NCBI RefSeq assembly: GCF_040560245.1 | Contig: NZ_JAKMWP010000009.1 | From: Morganella sibonii | Lineage (GTDB): Bacteria > Pseudomonadota > Gammaproteobacteria > Enterobacterales > Enterobacteriaceae | Strand: one strand, 5' to 3' | Length of the DNA: 64,000 nt | Part shown: one piece after another, positions 42,438 to 50,996 of the stretch | How positions within the stretch are numbered: position 1 is the stretch's first letter | Layout of the letters: every line of letters begins with the position of its first letter | Program-made: the position numbers and the translations under genes | The notes under the pieces: model-generated | The model's input: only the letters and a program-made list of their open reading frames with translations | What the model was told of the DNA's origin: nothing | Database searches by the model: none

Positions 42438-42495
42438 GGCGTTTTCTTAAAATACGGCAACGATTCCATTCCTTATTATTTATTCTTTTTTAATT
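42438..42495 (+). repeat. Conserved leader of the second orphan paralog
   Basis: This is the second copy of the leader element at 41598-41655 (GGCGTTTTCTTAAAATACGG, then CAACGATTCCATTCCTTATT). The spacing to the start codon is the same within one base. Confidence 0.65.
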
Positions 42496-42511
42496 AAATA
42501 GGTAAGAAATC

Positions 42512-43183
42512 ATGCAATTAAATGGAATAGTACAGCAAAGAATGGGTGAAAAATCCGTAAATCAGGTTACAGAGCAAGGCCGCGGTGCTTTTCAAAAGAC
42601 GGCGGATAAGTTTGTCGCTGTTGTTAACAGTTGCAAGACATTCTCCACAGGGTGCAGCACACAGAAAGATCATAATATTATGAAAGCGTGTGGCGCATTG
42701 CTGGCAAAAACACTGGTGAAACCGGAATGTTATACGTCCGGTCTTATAGATACATGTGCAAATAAAATCAATATAACACTTCCCCGCAATCCGGAGTCTG
42801 TCAGTGCTGAAGCAGATAACTCTTCGGCCGCATCCATCGGTAAATTATCTGACCTGAAAACATCGGACTGCTCTGCACAGGAGTTGTACGACATGCTCAG
42901 CAAACAGCTGGATAAACCCGGAACCTCACAGGAGATGCGGGAGACGATACAGACAGCACTGAAGATGGTGAATACAGGATTAAGCAGTAAATACGTCATG
43001 GAGTCAGAATATGCCGGGAGCGTTGAAAGAAGTATCGGCCAGATGAAAAATACGTTTATTGAGGATATCCTGAGGCAGGATCGTATCAATGAAAAGAATG
43101 ATGGTCCGGTATTAGAGATGACAGATGTTATTCAGCTGGAATTAATGAAAGATATTTCATTTCATTCACTGAATAATTACTGA
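42512..43183 (+). CDS. Orphan protein, paralog 2
   Basis: This 223-residue paralog of the preceding gene shows high identity in its first and middle blocks (KTADKFVAVVNSCKTFS, TGCSTQKDHNIMKACG, then CSAQELYDMLSKQLDKPGTS) but has diverged in the last 60 residues. A start ATG has GGTAAG upstream. There is no signal peptide or membrane helix. The pair arose by tandem duplication that included the leader. Conservation of the central block in both copies argues for selection. Function is unknown. Confidence 0.65.
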   Translation: MQLNGIVQQRMGEKSVNQVTEQGRGAFQKTADKFVAVVNSCKTFSTGCSTQKDHNIMKACGALLAKTLVKPECYTSGLIDTCANKINITLPRNPESVSAEADNSSAASIGKLSDLKTSDCSAQELYDMLSKQLDKPGTSQEMRETIQTALKMVNTGLSSKYVMESEYAGSVERSIGQMKNTFIEDILRQDRINEKNDGPVLEMTDVIQLELMKDISFHSLNNY

Positions 43184-43196
43184 CAGATATTGTTGT

Positions 43197-43227
43197 AAAG
43201 CCCCGGTAAAATCACAGGGGCTTTATT
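43197..43227. terminator. Terminator between orphan paralog 2 and the autotransporter
   Basis: AAAGCCCC and GGGGCTTT form an 8-bp stem around a 12-nt loop, with T-rich sequence after it on the plus strand (TATTG). It lies between two convergent genes. Confidence 0.7.
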
Positions 43228-43240
43228 GAGTGTGGTGTTA

Positions 43241-45085
43241 TCAGAAGCGCACACGGAAACCAAGATCAGCACTCACCGGTGTTTCACTCTTATTACCGTT
43301 CAGGTAATTGATTTCAGTATAGAATGCGGCCTGCGGAGTGATCTGTGCATCCAGTCCCAGACCATATTTGCCGGTGCTGCCGGAAAAATCATTACTGAAG
43401 GTATTGGCGCGATTGATGGTTACATCATTCTCTTTGGTGAATTCATGAACCACCGCCAGGCGGGCATACGGTTTCAGCACGGCACTGCTGACCTCAAAGG
43501 AGGTAGAAATCAGTGTACCGGCTTCTCCCTGAAAACTGTCCGCACTGTGAATATCAGCACGCATACCGTTGCTTAACTGATAATCCGCGCTGCCGATCCG
43601 GGCATATTGCAGTCTGCCGTATGGCTGTACGGTCAGAGCCGGCAGGATTTCATAGTTAAATCCGCTTTCGATAGTGGCAGTAAAGGCATTCTGATGATAA
43701 TCGCCACGGGCGGCACTGCCGTTTTTCATCCGGCCGTTATTGCTGTTGTCCAGACGGTTGCCTTTGAGCATAGTATCTGCGTAGAAACCGCTGTCGTGCA
43801 GCCAGGTGGCGTAAAGGCCGCCATGCCAGCTTTCAACCGTACCGTTGCCGTAATCAGAGGTACTGACTTTGCTGCGGCTGAATCCGGTGAAGACACCAAC
43901 CAGTACAGTGGCATCATTCAGGCGGAGTGGTTTATCCACACCAATCTGCATACCGTCGAGTTTATTTTTAAACGCAGTATCATTTTTATCATTCAGACGG
44001 GTGTTATCATGCAGATAACGGGTCCATAATCCGTAGCCGTGCTGCGGGTTACTGTAGTAATTCCCCAGACGCTGTTGCAGGGATACGGATTCCGCCTGTA
44101 ACACCTGGCGCGGTGCCGCTGCCATTGCCATCATATTTTTGGCGCTGTAACTCAGGACGGGTTTGGTGCCGCCGTTATTACCGTTATTATCGTTGTCGGT
44201 ATCTTTATCGCCTTTGCGCTTGCCCTGTAAGTACCACTCTGTGCTTTCGCCGGATTGGGTTTTCTTCAGGGAATACTGATAAGCACCGATTTCAGCAGTC
44301 TCATCTTTATTCAGCAGACGGAATGCGGCATCACCGCTGTTAACGGACACAACCGTGTGGCGGGTGGCGCTTTTCGGCTCTTTACCGGAGTCCGCAAATT
44401 CAATACCGAAATTACCGGTAGCTTTATTGCTGACAGTAATATGATCGCCCCAGCCATCTGCCATCTGTGTGGAGATATAAAAATCACCCTGTCCGGTTAA
44501 TGTACCGATCTTCAGGTGATTTTGCTGGGCCGCCGGAGAATAAGCTTCCAGGGCAACCATGCCGCCCTTCATATTCAGGGTATTAATGGTGGTGACCAAA
44601 TCCGCACCTAATTTATCCGGCATCGGGGCAAAATCTTCAACCTCCGCACCGCCGGTCCAGGCCGGGCCGATTTCCAGTAATCCGGCATTATCAACGGTTT
44701 CAAATGTCACATTCCCCGGTACGGCAGGGTTATTTGTTGTCACATCAATTTCTTGTTCATTGGTATTGTTCGCGAAAACTTCCGCGCTTTTTTCAATCAC
44801 CAGTGTGCCCGTTGAACGGGTATCTTCGCTGAAACTGACCTCACCACCGGATTTGATCACTGCGCCGTTCAGTATACTGGTTGCATTTAGTGAAAGCTGT
44901 CCGCCGTTTTCAATGATGAAATCTGTTCCGGTCACGTTGCGGTTTAAATGCAGATGCTGATTATCCCGGACAATAACACCGGATTTATTTTCGGTAATCA
45001 CATCATCCTGAATATCCGCCATTGCCCCGGCAGAATACCCTGCAATAGCTGCTTCAATTAAACAAACTAATACTAATTTTTTCAT
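43241..45085 (-). CDS. Autotransporter with short passenger
   Basis: This 614-residue type Va autotransporter is probably a surface adhesin. A signal peptide spans 1-23 (ending AGAMAD). The passenger (about 24-310) is short for the family, with beta-helix-like repeats (IIENGGQLSLNAT, VIKSGGEVSFSED). A low-complexity Asp/Asn/Gly linker near 292-308 (DKDTDNDNNGNNGG) precedes the beta-barrel (about 340-614), which contains HGGLYATWLHDSGFYAD and ends in LGFRVRF. The barrel resembles the one at 6464-8992, but the passengers are unrelated in detail. It lies between the orphan pair and metF. Confidence 0.87.
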   Translation of the reverse strand: MKKLVLVCLIEAAIAGYSAGAMADIQDDVITENKSGVIVRDNQHLHLNRNVTGTDFIIENGGQLSLNATSILNGAVIKSGGEVSFSEDTRSTGTLVIEKSAEVFANNTNEQEIDVTTNNPAVPGNVTFETVDNAGLLEIGPAWTGGAEVEDFAPMPDKLGADLVTTINTLNMKGGMVALEAYSPAAQQNHLKIGTLTGQGDFYISTQMADGWGDHITVSNKATGNFGIEFADSGKEPKSATRHTVVSVNSGDAAFRLLNKDETAEIGAYQYSLKKTQSGESTEWYLQGKRKGDKDTDNDNNGNNGGTKPVLSYSAKNMMAMAAAPRQVLQAESVSLQQRLGNYYSNPQHGYGLWTRYLHDNTRLNDKNDTAFKNKLDGMQIGVDKPLRLNDATVLVGVFTGFSRSKVSTSDYGNGTVESWHGGLYATWLHDSGFYADTMLKGNRLDNSNNGRMKNGSAARGDYHQNAFTATIESGFNYEILPALTVQPYGRLQYARIGSADYQLSNGMRADIHSADSFQGEAGTLISTSFEVSSAVLKPYARLAVVHEFTKENDVTINRANTFSNDFSGSTGKYGLGLDAQITPQAAFYTEINYLNGNKSETPVSADLGFRVRF

Positions 45086-45324
45086 GTGACTTCTGACCTG
45101 CTGATATCCGTGACGACAAGCATCACACTGAGAGAGAGTGAAAAAGAATAAACATTCTTATGGTTTTTACAGCCTGTTTGCCGGGTATTATGCAGGAAGT
45201 GCGGTAGTGATACATAAGTGAAATATGACAATGACGGATAAAGAGTGAGATATAGCGCAGCGGAGTTATATTGTGCTTATTTGGGTTAGCGATGATTTAA
45301 AATAACGTAAAATACAAAATAATT

Positions 45325-45359
45325 TAACGATACCACTGATTACTCAATGATATCGTTAT
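45325..45359 (-). terminator. Possible metF terminator
   Basis: TAACGATA and TATCGTTA form an 8-bp stem around a loop of about 18 nt. On the minus strand it is followed by AATTATTTTG. The T tract is imperfect. Confidence 0.5.
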
Positions 45360-45364
45360 CTTTT

Positions 45365-46264
45365 CTATGCCACACAGGCCGCCGGGCGGACACCCAGGGT
45401 ATGGCAGATAGCGTAAGTCAGTTCCGCGCGGTTCAGGGTATAAAAATGGAAGTCTTTCACCCCCTCACGGCTGAGCAGTTTCACCATCTCCATCGCCACG
45501 GAAGCCCCGACCAGTTTGCGGGACTCCGGGTCATCATCCAGTCCCTCAAACATGGTACCAAGCCAGCCCGGGATGCGGACATTGGTCATGCCGGCGAAGC
45601 GCTGTAACTGTTTAAAGTTAGAGACCGGCAGAATGCCCGGCACAATCTCCACATCAATCCCTGCCGCTGCGCAGCGGTCACGGAAGCGCAGATAGGTGCT
45701 GACATCAAAGAAAAACTGTGTGATAGCGCGATCTGCACCGGCATCAATTTTCTTTTTCAGACTAATCAGATCCGCCTGTGCACTGCGGGCTTCCGGATGC
45801 ACTTCCGGATAAGCGGCGACGGAAATATCAAAATCGGCGACTGATTTTAACAAACCGACCAGGTCAGCGGCATACATATCCGGTTTGCTGCTGCTGTCAG
45901 GCAGGTCACCGCGCAGTGCCACAATATGGCGGATACCGTTATCCCAGTAATCTTTGGCGATGGTTTTCAGCTCATCACGGGTGGCATCAATACAGGTGAG
46001 ATGCGGAACCGCAATCAGCCCGGTTTTCTCTTTGATATTTTTAATTACTGAATGAGTGCGATCCCGTTCACCGGAGTTCGCCCCGTAAGTGACGGAGACA
46101 AATTTTGGTTTCAGCACACTGAGGCGTTCTATGGACTGCCACAGGGTCTTTTCCATTTCCGGTGTGCCCGGCGGAAAGAATTCAAAGGATACGGCCACAC
46201 GACCGGCCAGTTCTGCCAGGTTCTGATTCAGTGCTTCGTGCTGGTCTATATGTAAAAAACTCAT
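45365..46264 (-). CDS. metF: 5,10-methylenetetrahydrofolate reductase
   Basis: This FAD enzyme makes 5-methyl-THF, the methyl donor for methionine synthesis. It has 299 residues from the ATG at 46264 (MSFLHIDQHEALNQNLAEL), close to E. coli (296). An upstream in-frame start at 46294 is not conserved. The N-terminal FEFFPPGTPEMEKTLW carries the catalytic Glu; HLTCIDATRDEL and ALRGDLPD bind flavin; ITQFFFD and PGILPVSNFKQL follow. Four met boxes lie upstream. In E. coli metF follows metL; here they are separated by ppc and accessory genes. Confidence 0.97.
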   Translation of the reverse strand: MSFLHIDQHEALNQNLAELAGRVAVSFEFFPPGTPEMEKTLWQSIERLSVLKPKFVSVTYGANSGERDRTHSVIKNIKEKTGLIAVPHLTCIDATRDELKTIAKDYWDNGIRHIVALRGDLPDSSSKPDMYAADLVGLLKSVADFDISVAAYPEVHPEARSAQADLISLKKKIDAGADRAITQFFFDVSTYLRFRDRCAAAGIDVEIVPGILPVSNFKQLQRFAGMTNVRIPGWLGTMFEGLDDDPESRKLVGASVAMEMVKLLSREGVKDFHFYTLNRAELTYAICHTLGVRPAACVA

Positions 46265-46289
46265 CGCTGCCCCCCGCAGTCGTCCGTGG

Positions 46290-46355
46290 CGCAAATACCC
46301 TTATTCATTCAAACTGCAGGTTCGTTGGCTGCATCCTGAATGACGTTGGGTATAT
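46290..46355. repeat. Possible partial dispersed repeat
   Basis: Segments such as TTCATTCAAACTGCAG, GTTCGTTGGCTGC and ATCCTGAATGACG resemble the ends of palindromic enterobacterial intergenic repeats and share GTTGGCTGC with copy A at 10875-11011. The match is short. Confidence 0.3.
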
Positions 46356-46375
46356 ATCCCGGCACGTCATTATTT

Positions 46376-46407
46376 AAGTGTCTATACGTTTAGACGTCTG
46401 GATGTAG
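46376..46407 (-). promoter_or_regulatory. Four tandem met boxes upstream of metF
   Basis: AAGTGTCT, ATACGTTT, AGACGTCT and GGATGTAG are four consecutive 8-mers. The third is the perfect consensus. It is the MetJ operator of metF. Confidence 0.88.
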
Positions 46408-46500
46408 ATTACGGGATGAGTTGGTTAAACGTCAACCACTAATTGTCACAGTGCGGGTGAGGTTTTCTCACGCACTGTATGAAAGTTCGTCATGATGAGG

Positions 46501-46531
46501 GAAAAGCAGCGGACAGGCAGGCTGTCCGCTG
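46501..46531 (-). terminator. argE terminator
   Basis: CAGCGGACAG and CTGTCCGCTG pair perfectly around a 5-nt loop. On the minus strand CTTTTCCC follows. Confidence 0.75.
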
Positions 46532-46537
46532 AGAAGG

Positions 46538-47698
46538 TTATGCCGGGTCTTTACAGCAGAAATGGGTGACAAGCTGGGTCAGCAGCTCGCGGGTCGGCTC
46601 AATAAAGCGGGTTTCGAGAAACTCATCCGGCTGATGCGCCTGTTCAATTGAACCGGGGCCGAGTACCAGCGTCGGGCACAGATCCTGAATAAACGGCGCT
46701 TCCGTACAGTAATTCACGGTCTGTGCTTTTTCACCGAGCAGACTTTCAATCACGCCGACCATTTTGTGGTCGGTCGGGCAGGCATAACCCGGAATCGGCG
46801 CGTGCAGTGCCTCAATGGCCAGACGCCCCGGCCAGCGCTGTTTTACCGGTTCCAGCGTCGCATTGAGCATGTCATCGATATCACTGAGGGTCATGCCGGG
46901 CAGCGGGCGGATATCCATATGTAATTCACAGCAGCCGCAGATACGGTTTGCCGCATCACCACCGTGAATATGACCGAAATTCATGGTCGGATACGGAATG
47001 ACAAACGCCGGATTATTGAATTTTTCTTTCAGCTCATTACGCAGTGACATCAGGTGAGTGATCGACTCATTCATCAGCTCAATCGCATTCACGCCGCGCT
47101 CCGGATCACTGGAATGACCGGACTGGCCGGTGATACGGATAGCATTGGAGAGATGGCCTTTGTGCGCCCGCACCGGTTGTAACGACGTGGGTTCACCGAT
47201 AATGGCAAAAGACGGGCGGATAGCGGCATTGGCGGCAAAATAGCGCGCTCCGGCCATGGTGGTTTCTTCATCCGCCGTAGCGAGGATATAGAGCGGGTGC
47301 TGTAAGTCTTTCACACTGATATCACGCAGCGCATCGAGGATAAAGGCGAAGAAACCTTTCATATCCGCCGTTCCCAGACCGTACAGCTTGTTGTTCTGCT
47401 CGGTCAGTGTGAAAGGATCTTTGCTCCAGCGCCCTTCATCAAACGGTACGGTGTCAGTGTGGCCGCACAGCAGCAGACCGCCGTCACCGTCGCCGAGACT
47501 GGCAAGCAGATTGAATTTGCCGCGTGTTTCCGGAACGGGTTGCACTTCAACATCAAAGCCCAGCGTTTCAAACCAGGTCGCCAGCAGATTGATCACAGTT
47601 TCATTACTCTGATCCGATTCCGCTTCCGTGGAACTGATGGAAGGTGCCGCGATGAGCTGACGATAAATCTCAATAAATGCAGGTAATTTAATATTCAC
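46538..47698 (-). CDS. argE: Acetylornithine deacetylase
   Basis: This M20-family metallohydrolase removes the acetyl group from N-acetylornithine to give ornithine. It has 386 residues (E. coli 383). Zinc ligands and the catalytic base lie in LLCGHTDTVPFDEGRW, GLGTADMKGFFAF and ATADEETTMAGARY. GEPTSLQPVRAHKG and SGHSSDPERGVNAIELM mark the dimerisation domain. It is divergent from argCBGH with ARG-box-like sequence in the 97-bp gap. Confidence 0.97.
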   Translation of the reverse strand: MNIKLPAFIEIYRQLIAAPSISSTEAESDQSNETVINLLATWFETLGFDVEVQPVPETRGKFNLLASLGDGDGGLLLCGHTDTVPFDEGRWSKDPFTLTEQNNKLYGLGTADMKGFFAFILDALRDISVKDLQHPLYILATADEETTMAGARYFAANAAIRPSFAIIGEPTSLQPVRAHKGHLSNAIRITGQSGHSSDPERGVNAIELMNESITHLMSLRNELKEKFNNPAFVIPYPTMNFGHIHGGDAANRICGCCELHMDIRPLPGMTLSDIDDMLNATLEPVKQRWPGRLAIEALHAPIPGYACPTDHKMVGVIESLLGEKAQTVNYCTEAPFIQDLCPTLVLGPGSIEQAHQPDEFLETRFIEPTRELLTQLVTHFCCKDPA

Positions 47699-47719
47699 TG
47701 TTGACAGCCTTTAGTCATA

Positions 47720-47762
47720 ATAGTATCAATATTCATGCAGTTTATGTGAATAAAAATACATT
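47720..47762. promoter_or_regulatory. ARG boxes between argE and argC
   Basis: TGTGAATAAAAATACATT (47745-47762) matches the ArgR box (TGAATWWWWATTCA type) well. A second, weaker half (TATCAATATTCATG) lies just upstream. ArgR with arginine should repress both directions. Confidence 0.6.
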
Positions 47763-47795
47763 GTTTGTGTTTCAGGTACAAGGTGAAGATAACTT

Positions 47796-48806
47796 ATGTT
47801 GAAAACGCTGATTATCGGTGCCAGCGGATATACCGGAGCGGAACTCGCAGCTTATATCCAGCGCCACCCGCAGACGGAGCTGACCGGCCTGATGGTATCC
47901 GCCAACAGTGCGGATGCCGGAAAATGTTTTTCGGATCTGCATCCGCAGTTCAGAGGCCTGGTGGATTTACCGCTGGCGCCGCTGACAGACCCGGCTGCCG
48001 TTGCACAAAACACGGATGTGGTATTCCTGGCCACTGCTCATGAAGTCAGCCATGACCTTGTGCCGGTTTTCCTTGCGGCGGGTTGCGCGGTATTTGATCT
48101 TTCAGGCGCTTACCGCGTTCAGCAGGATAATTTTTACCCACAATACTACGGATTTGAACACAAACATACCGCCTTATTGGCACAGGCTGTGTACGGGCTG
48201 GCGGAATGGCAGCATGACAAAATCCGCACCGCGCAGCTGATTGCTGTACCGGGCTGTTATCCGACGGTCTCCCAGCTGGCTCTGAAACCGCTGCTGGATA
48301 ATGACTTACTGGATCTGACCCAATGGCCGGTGATCAATGCCACCAGCGGTGTGAGCGGCGCCGGGCGTAAAGCCGCACTGAATAACAGTTTTTGTGAGGT
48401 GAGTCTGCAGCCCTACGGGCTGTTTACTCACCGGCACCAGCCGGAAATTTCTGCGCACCTCGGCACGCCGGTGATCTTTACCCCGCATCTCGGCAATTTT
48501 AAGCGCGGAATTCTGGCAACCATCACCTGCAAACTGAAAAGCGGTGTGACCGCAGAACAGGTCAGTGCGGTTTATCACAAAGCCTATGACGATAAACCAC
48601 TGGTGCGGGTGTATGACCACGGCGTACCGGCACTGAATGCAGTCACCGGCCAGCCGTTCTGCGACCTGGGCTTTGCTGTGCAGGGAGAGCATCTGATTGT
48701 CGTTGGTGCAGAGGATAACCTGCTCAAAGGCGCTGCGGCTCAGGCGGTTCAGTGCATGAATATTCGTTTTGGCTTTAATGAAACGCTGTCCCTGCTGCCA
48801 CAGTAA
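47796..48806 (+). CDS. argC: N-acetyl-gamma-glutamyl-phosphate reductase
   Basis: This NADPH enzyme makes N-acetylglutamate semialdehyde in arginine synthesis. It has 336 residues (E. coli 334). The nucleotide-binding start is TLIIGASGYTGAELAAYI, the catalytic Cys lies in AVPGCYPTVSQLALKPL, and GVSGAGRKA plus TPHLGNFKRGI are conserved. It is first in the argCBGH cluster, divergent from argE. Confidence 0.98.
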   Translation: MLKTLIIGASGYTGAELAAYIQRHPQTELTGLMVSANSADAGKCFSDLHPQFRGLVDLPLAPLTDPAAVAQNTDVVFLATAHEVSHDLVPVFLAAGCAVFDLSGAYRVQQDNFYPQYYGFEHKHTALLAQAVYGLAEWQHDKIRTAQLIAVPGCYPTVSQLALKPLLDNDLLDLTQWPVINATSGVSGAGRKAALNNSFCEVSLQPYGLFTHRHQPEISAHLGTPVIFTPHLGNFKRGILATITCKLKSGVTAEQVSAVYHKAYDDKPLVRVYDHGVPALNAVTGQPFCDLGFAVQGEHLIVVGAEDNLLKGAAAQAVQCMNIRFGFNETLSLLPQ

Positions 48807-48848
48807 GCAGACAGCCCGATTCACTCTTTTATCTGACGGAAAACGGAA

Positions 48849-49622
48849 ATGGAACCATTAGTCATCAAATTAGGCGGTGTGTTACTGGACAGTGAAGAAG
48901 CGCTGGGGCGTCTGTTTACTGCCCTGGCCGCATACCGGGCGTCGAATAACCGCCGCATTGTCATCGTTCACGGCGGCGGCTGCGTGGTGGATGAACTGAT
49001 GGCGAAATTACAGTTACCGGTAGTGAAAAAACAGGGACTGCGGGTCACCCCGGCGGATCAGATCGACATTATCACCGGGGCGCTGGCGGGCAGTGCCAAC
49101 AAAACACTGCTGGCGTGGGCGACCCGTTATCAGCTTAACGGTACCGGTTTGTGTCTCGGGGATGGTCAGAGTGTGAAAGTCACACCATTAAGTGACGAAC
49201 TGGGCCATGTCGGCAAAGCGGAACCCGGCAGCCCGGTTCTGCTGAATCTGTTACTGAACAACGGTTTTCTGCCGGTCGTCAGTTCCATCGGTATCACGGA
49301 AGACGGGCTGCTGATGAACGTGAATGCTGACCAGGCGGCCACAGCCATTGCGGAAACACTGGGGGCGGATCTGGTACTGCTGTCGGATGTCAGCGGTATC
49401 CTGGATGGTAAAGGGCAGAAAATTAAGGCACTCGATGGCGTACATGCACAGAAACTGATCGACGACGGCATTATCACTGACGGCATGGTTGTGAAAGTGA
49501 ATGCGGCGCTGGAAGCGGCGGCCACACTGGGACGTCCGGTGGATATCGCCTCCTGGCGTCACGCGGATCAGCTGCATTTATTATTTGATGGCGAAGCCAT
49601 CGGCACGCGGATTTCCGCGTAA
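48849..49622 (+). CDS. argB: Acetylglutamate kinase
   Basis: This enzyme phosphorylates N-acetylglutamate in arginine synthesis. It has 257 residues, close to E. coli (258). The N-terminal VIKLGGVLLDSEEAL, glycine loop VIVHGGGCVVDELM and NVNADQAATAIAETL with LLSDVSGILDG bind ATP and substrate. It has the short form without the N-terminal helix of arginine-sensitive enzymes. It lies 42 bp after argC. Confidence 0.98.
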   Translation: MEPLVIKLGGVLLDSEEALGRLFTALAAYRASNNRRIVIVHGGGCVVDELMAKLQLPVVKKQGLRVTPADQIDIITGALAGSANKTLLAWATRYQLNGTGLCLGDGQSVKVTPLSDELGHVGKAEPGSPVLLNLLLNNGFLPVVSSIGITEDGLLMNVNADQAATAIAETLGADLVLLSDVSGILDGKGQKIKALDGVHAQKLIDDGIITDGMVVKVNAALEAAATLGRPVDIASWRHADQLHLLFDGEAIGTRISA

Positions 49623-49691
49623 TCCGGATTATCAGCACATTGGCAGAATCACTCCGCAGCGGCGGATAACATTTACTGAAAGGACAGGGTT

Positions 49692-50915
49692 ATGACAGAG
49701 GCAAAAAAAACAGGCATTAAAAAAATCGTACTGGCTTACTCCGGCGGTCTGGATACATCGGCCATTATTCCGTGGCTGAAAGAGCATTATGATAACTGTG
49801 AAGTGGTGGCATTTGTTGCCAATATCGGCCAGAGCGCGGAAGATCTCGACGGTGTCGAGCAGAAAGCACTGAACTCCGGGGCATCTTCCTGCTATGTCGT
49901 CGATCTGCGCGAAGAATTTATCAAAGATTTTGTCTATCCGGTGCTGAAAAGCGGCGCTCTGTATGAGGGTAAATATCTGCTGGGCACCTCCATGGCGCGG
50001 CCGATTATCGCCAAAGCACAGGTTGAGCTGGCACTGAAAGTCGGTGCGGATGCCCTGGCACACGGCGCGACCGGCAAAGGAAATGACCAGGTGCGCTTTG
50101 AGGGAACCTACACCGCCCTGGCACCACAGCTGAAAGTGATTGCGCCGTGGCGTGAATGGGATCTGCGTTCCCGTGAGGCGCTGCTGGATTACCTGAAAGT
50201 CCGTAATATCCCGACCACCGCATCTCTGGAAAAAATCTACAGCCGTGATGAAAACGCCTGGCATATCTCCACCGAGGGTGGCGTGCTGGAAAGCCCGTGG
50301 AATCAGTCCAATGCGGATTGCTGGGTATGGACTGCTGATCCGCAGGAAGCGCCGGATCAGCCGGAACTGGTCACGGTCACCATTAAGGCCGGTGAAGTCA
50401 CCGGGGTGAACGGCAAAGCGCTGTCCCCGTATAACTGCCTGAATGCCCTGAATGAACTGGGCGCAAAACACGGCATTGGCCGGATCGATATTGTGGAAAA
50501 CCGGCTGGTGGGGATGAAATCCCGCGGTTGTTATGAAACCCCGGGGGGCACCATCATGATGGCGGCACTGCGCGGACTGGAAGAGATCATTCTCGATCGC
50601 GACAGCTTCAAATGGCGTCAGCAGATCGGACTCGAAATGTCCTATGTGGTGTATGACGGCCGCTGGTTTGCCCCGCTGCGTAAATCTATTCAGGCAGCAG
50701 CAGATTCCCTGGCGGAAGAGGTCAGCGGCGAAGTCGTGCTGAAACTGTATAAAGGCCAGGTTACGGCGATTCAGAAACAATCTGCCAACAGCCTCTACTC
50801 TGAAGAGTTCGCCACCTTCGGCGAAGATGACGTCTATGACCACAGCCATGCGGGCGGCTTTATCCGCCTGTATTCACTCTCCTCGCGGATCCGTGCGCTG
50901 AAAGCACAGAAATAA
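49692..50915 (+). CDS. argG: Argininosuccinate synthase
   Basis: This enzyme condenses citrulline and aspartate with ATP. It has 407 residues, the length common in most bacteria, whereas E. coli ArgG has about 447. The PP-loop is VLAYSGGLDTSAIIPWL, followed by LGTSMARPIIAK, GATGKGNDQVRFE and GMKSRGCYETPGGTI. It is placed between argB and argH in one cluster, which E. coli does not have. A clear AAGGACAGG Shine-Dalgarno lies upstream. Confidence 0.98.
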   Translation: MTEAKKTGIKKIVLAYSGGLDTSAIIPWLKEHYDNCEVVAFVANIGQSAEDLDGVEQKALNSGASSCYVVDLREEFIKDFVYPVLKSGALYEGKYLLGTSMARPIIAKAQVELALKVGADALAHGATGKGNDQVRFEGTYTALAPQLKVIAPWREWDLRSREALLDYLKVRNIPTTASLEKIYSRDENAWHISTEGGVLESPWNQSNADCWVWTADPQEAPDQPELVTVTIKAGEVTGVNGKALSPYNCLNALNELGAKHGIGRIDIVENRLVGMKSRGCYETPGGTIMMAALRGLEEIILDRDSFKWRQQIGLEMSYVVYDGRWFAPLRKSIQAAADSLAEEVSGEVVLKLYKGQVTAIQKQSANSLYSEEFATFGEDDVYDHSHAGGFIRLYSLSSRIRALKAQK

Positions 50916-50996
50916 CCGGCGGGAGACAGGGAGATTATGCACAGGGACGTGCATCAGACTGATTTATCATTAAAAACAGAAAGAAAGGGAAAAAGT

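Noticed and set aside
49632..50849. Long frame antisense to argG (405 codons)
   Set aside because: It mirrors argG codon usage; no independent start signals or known domains.
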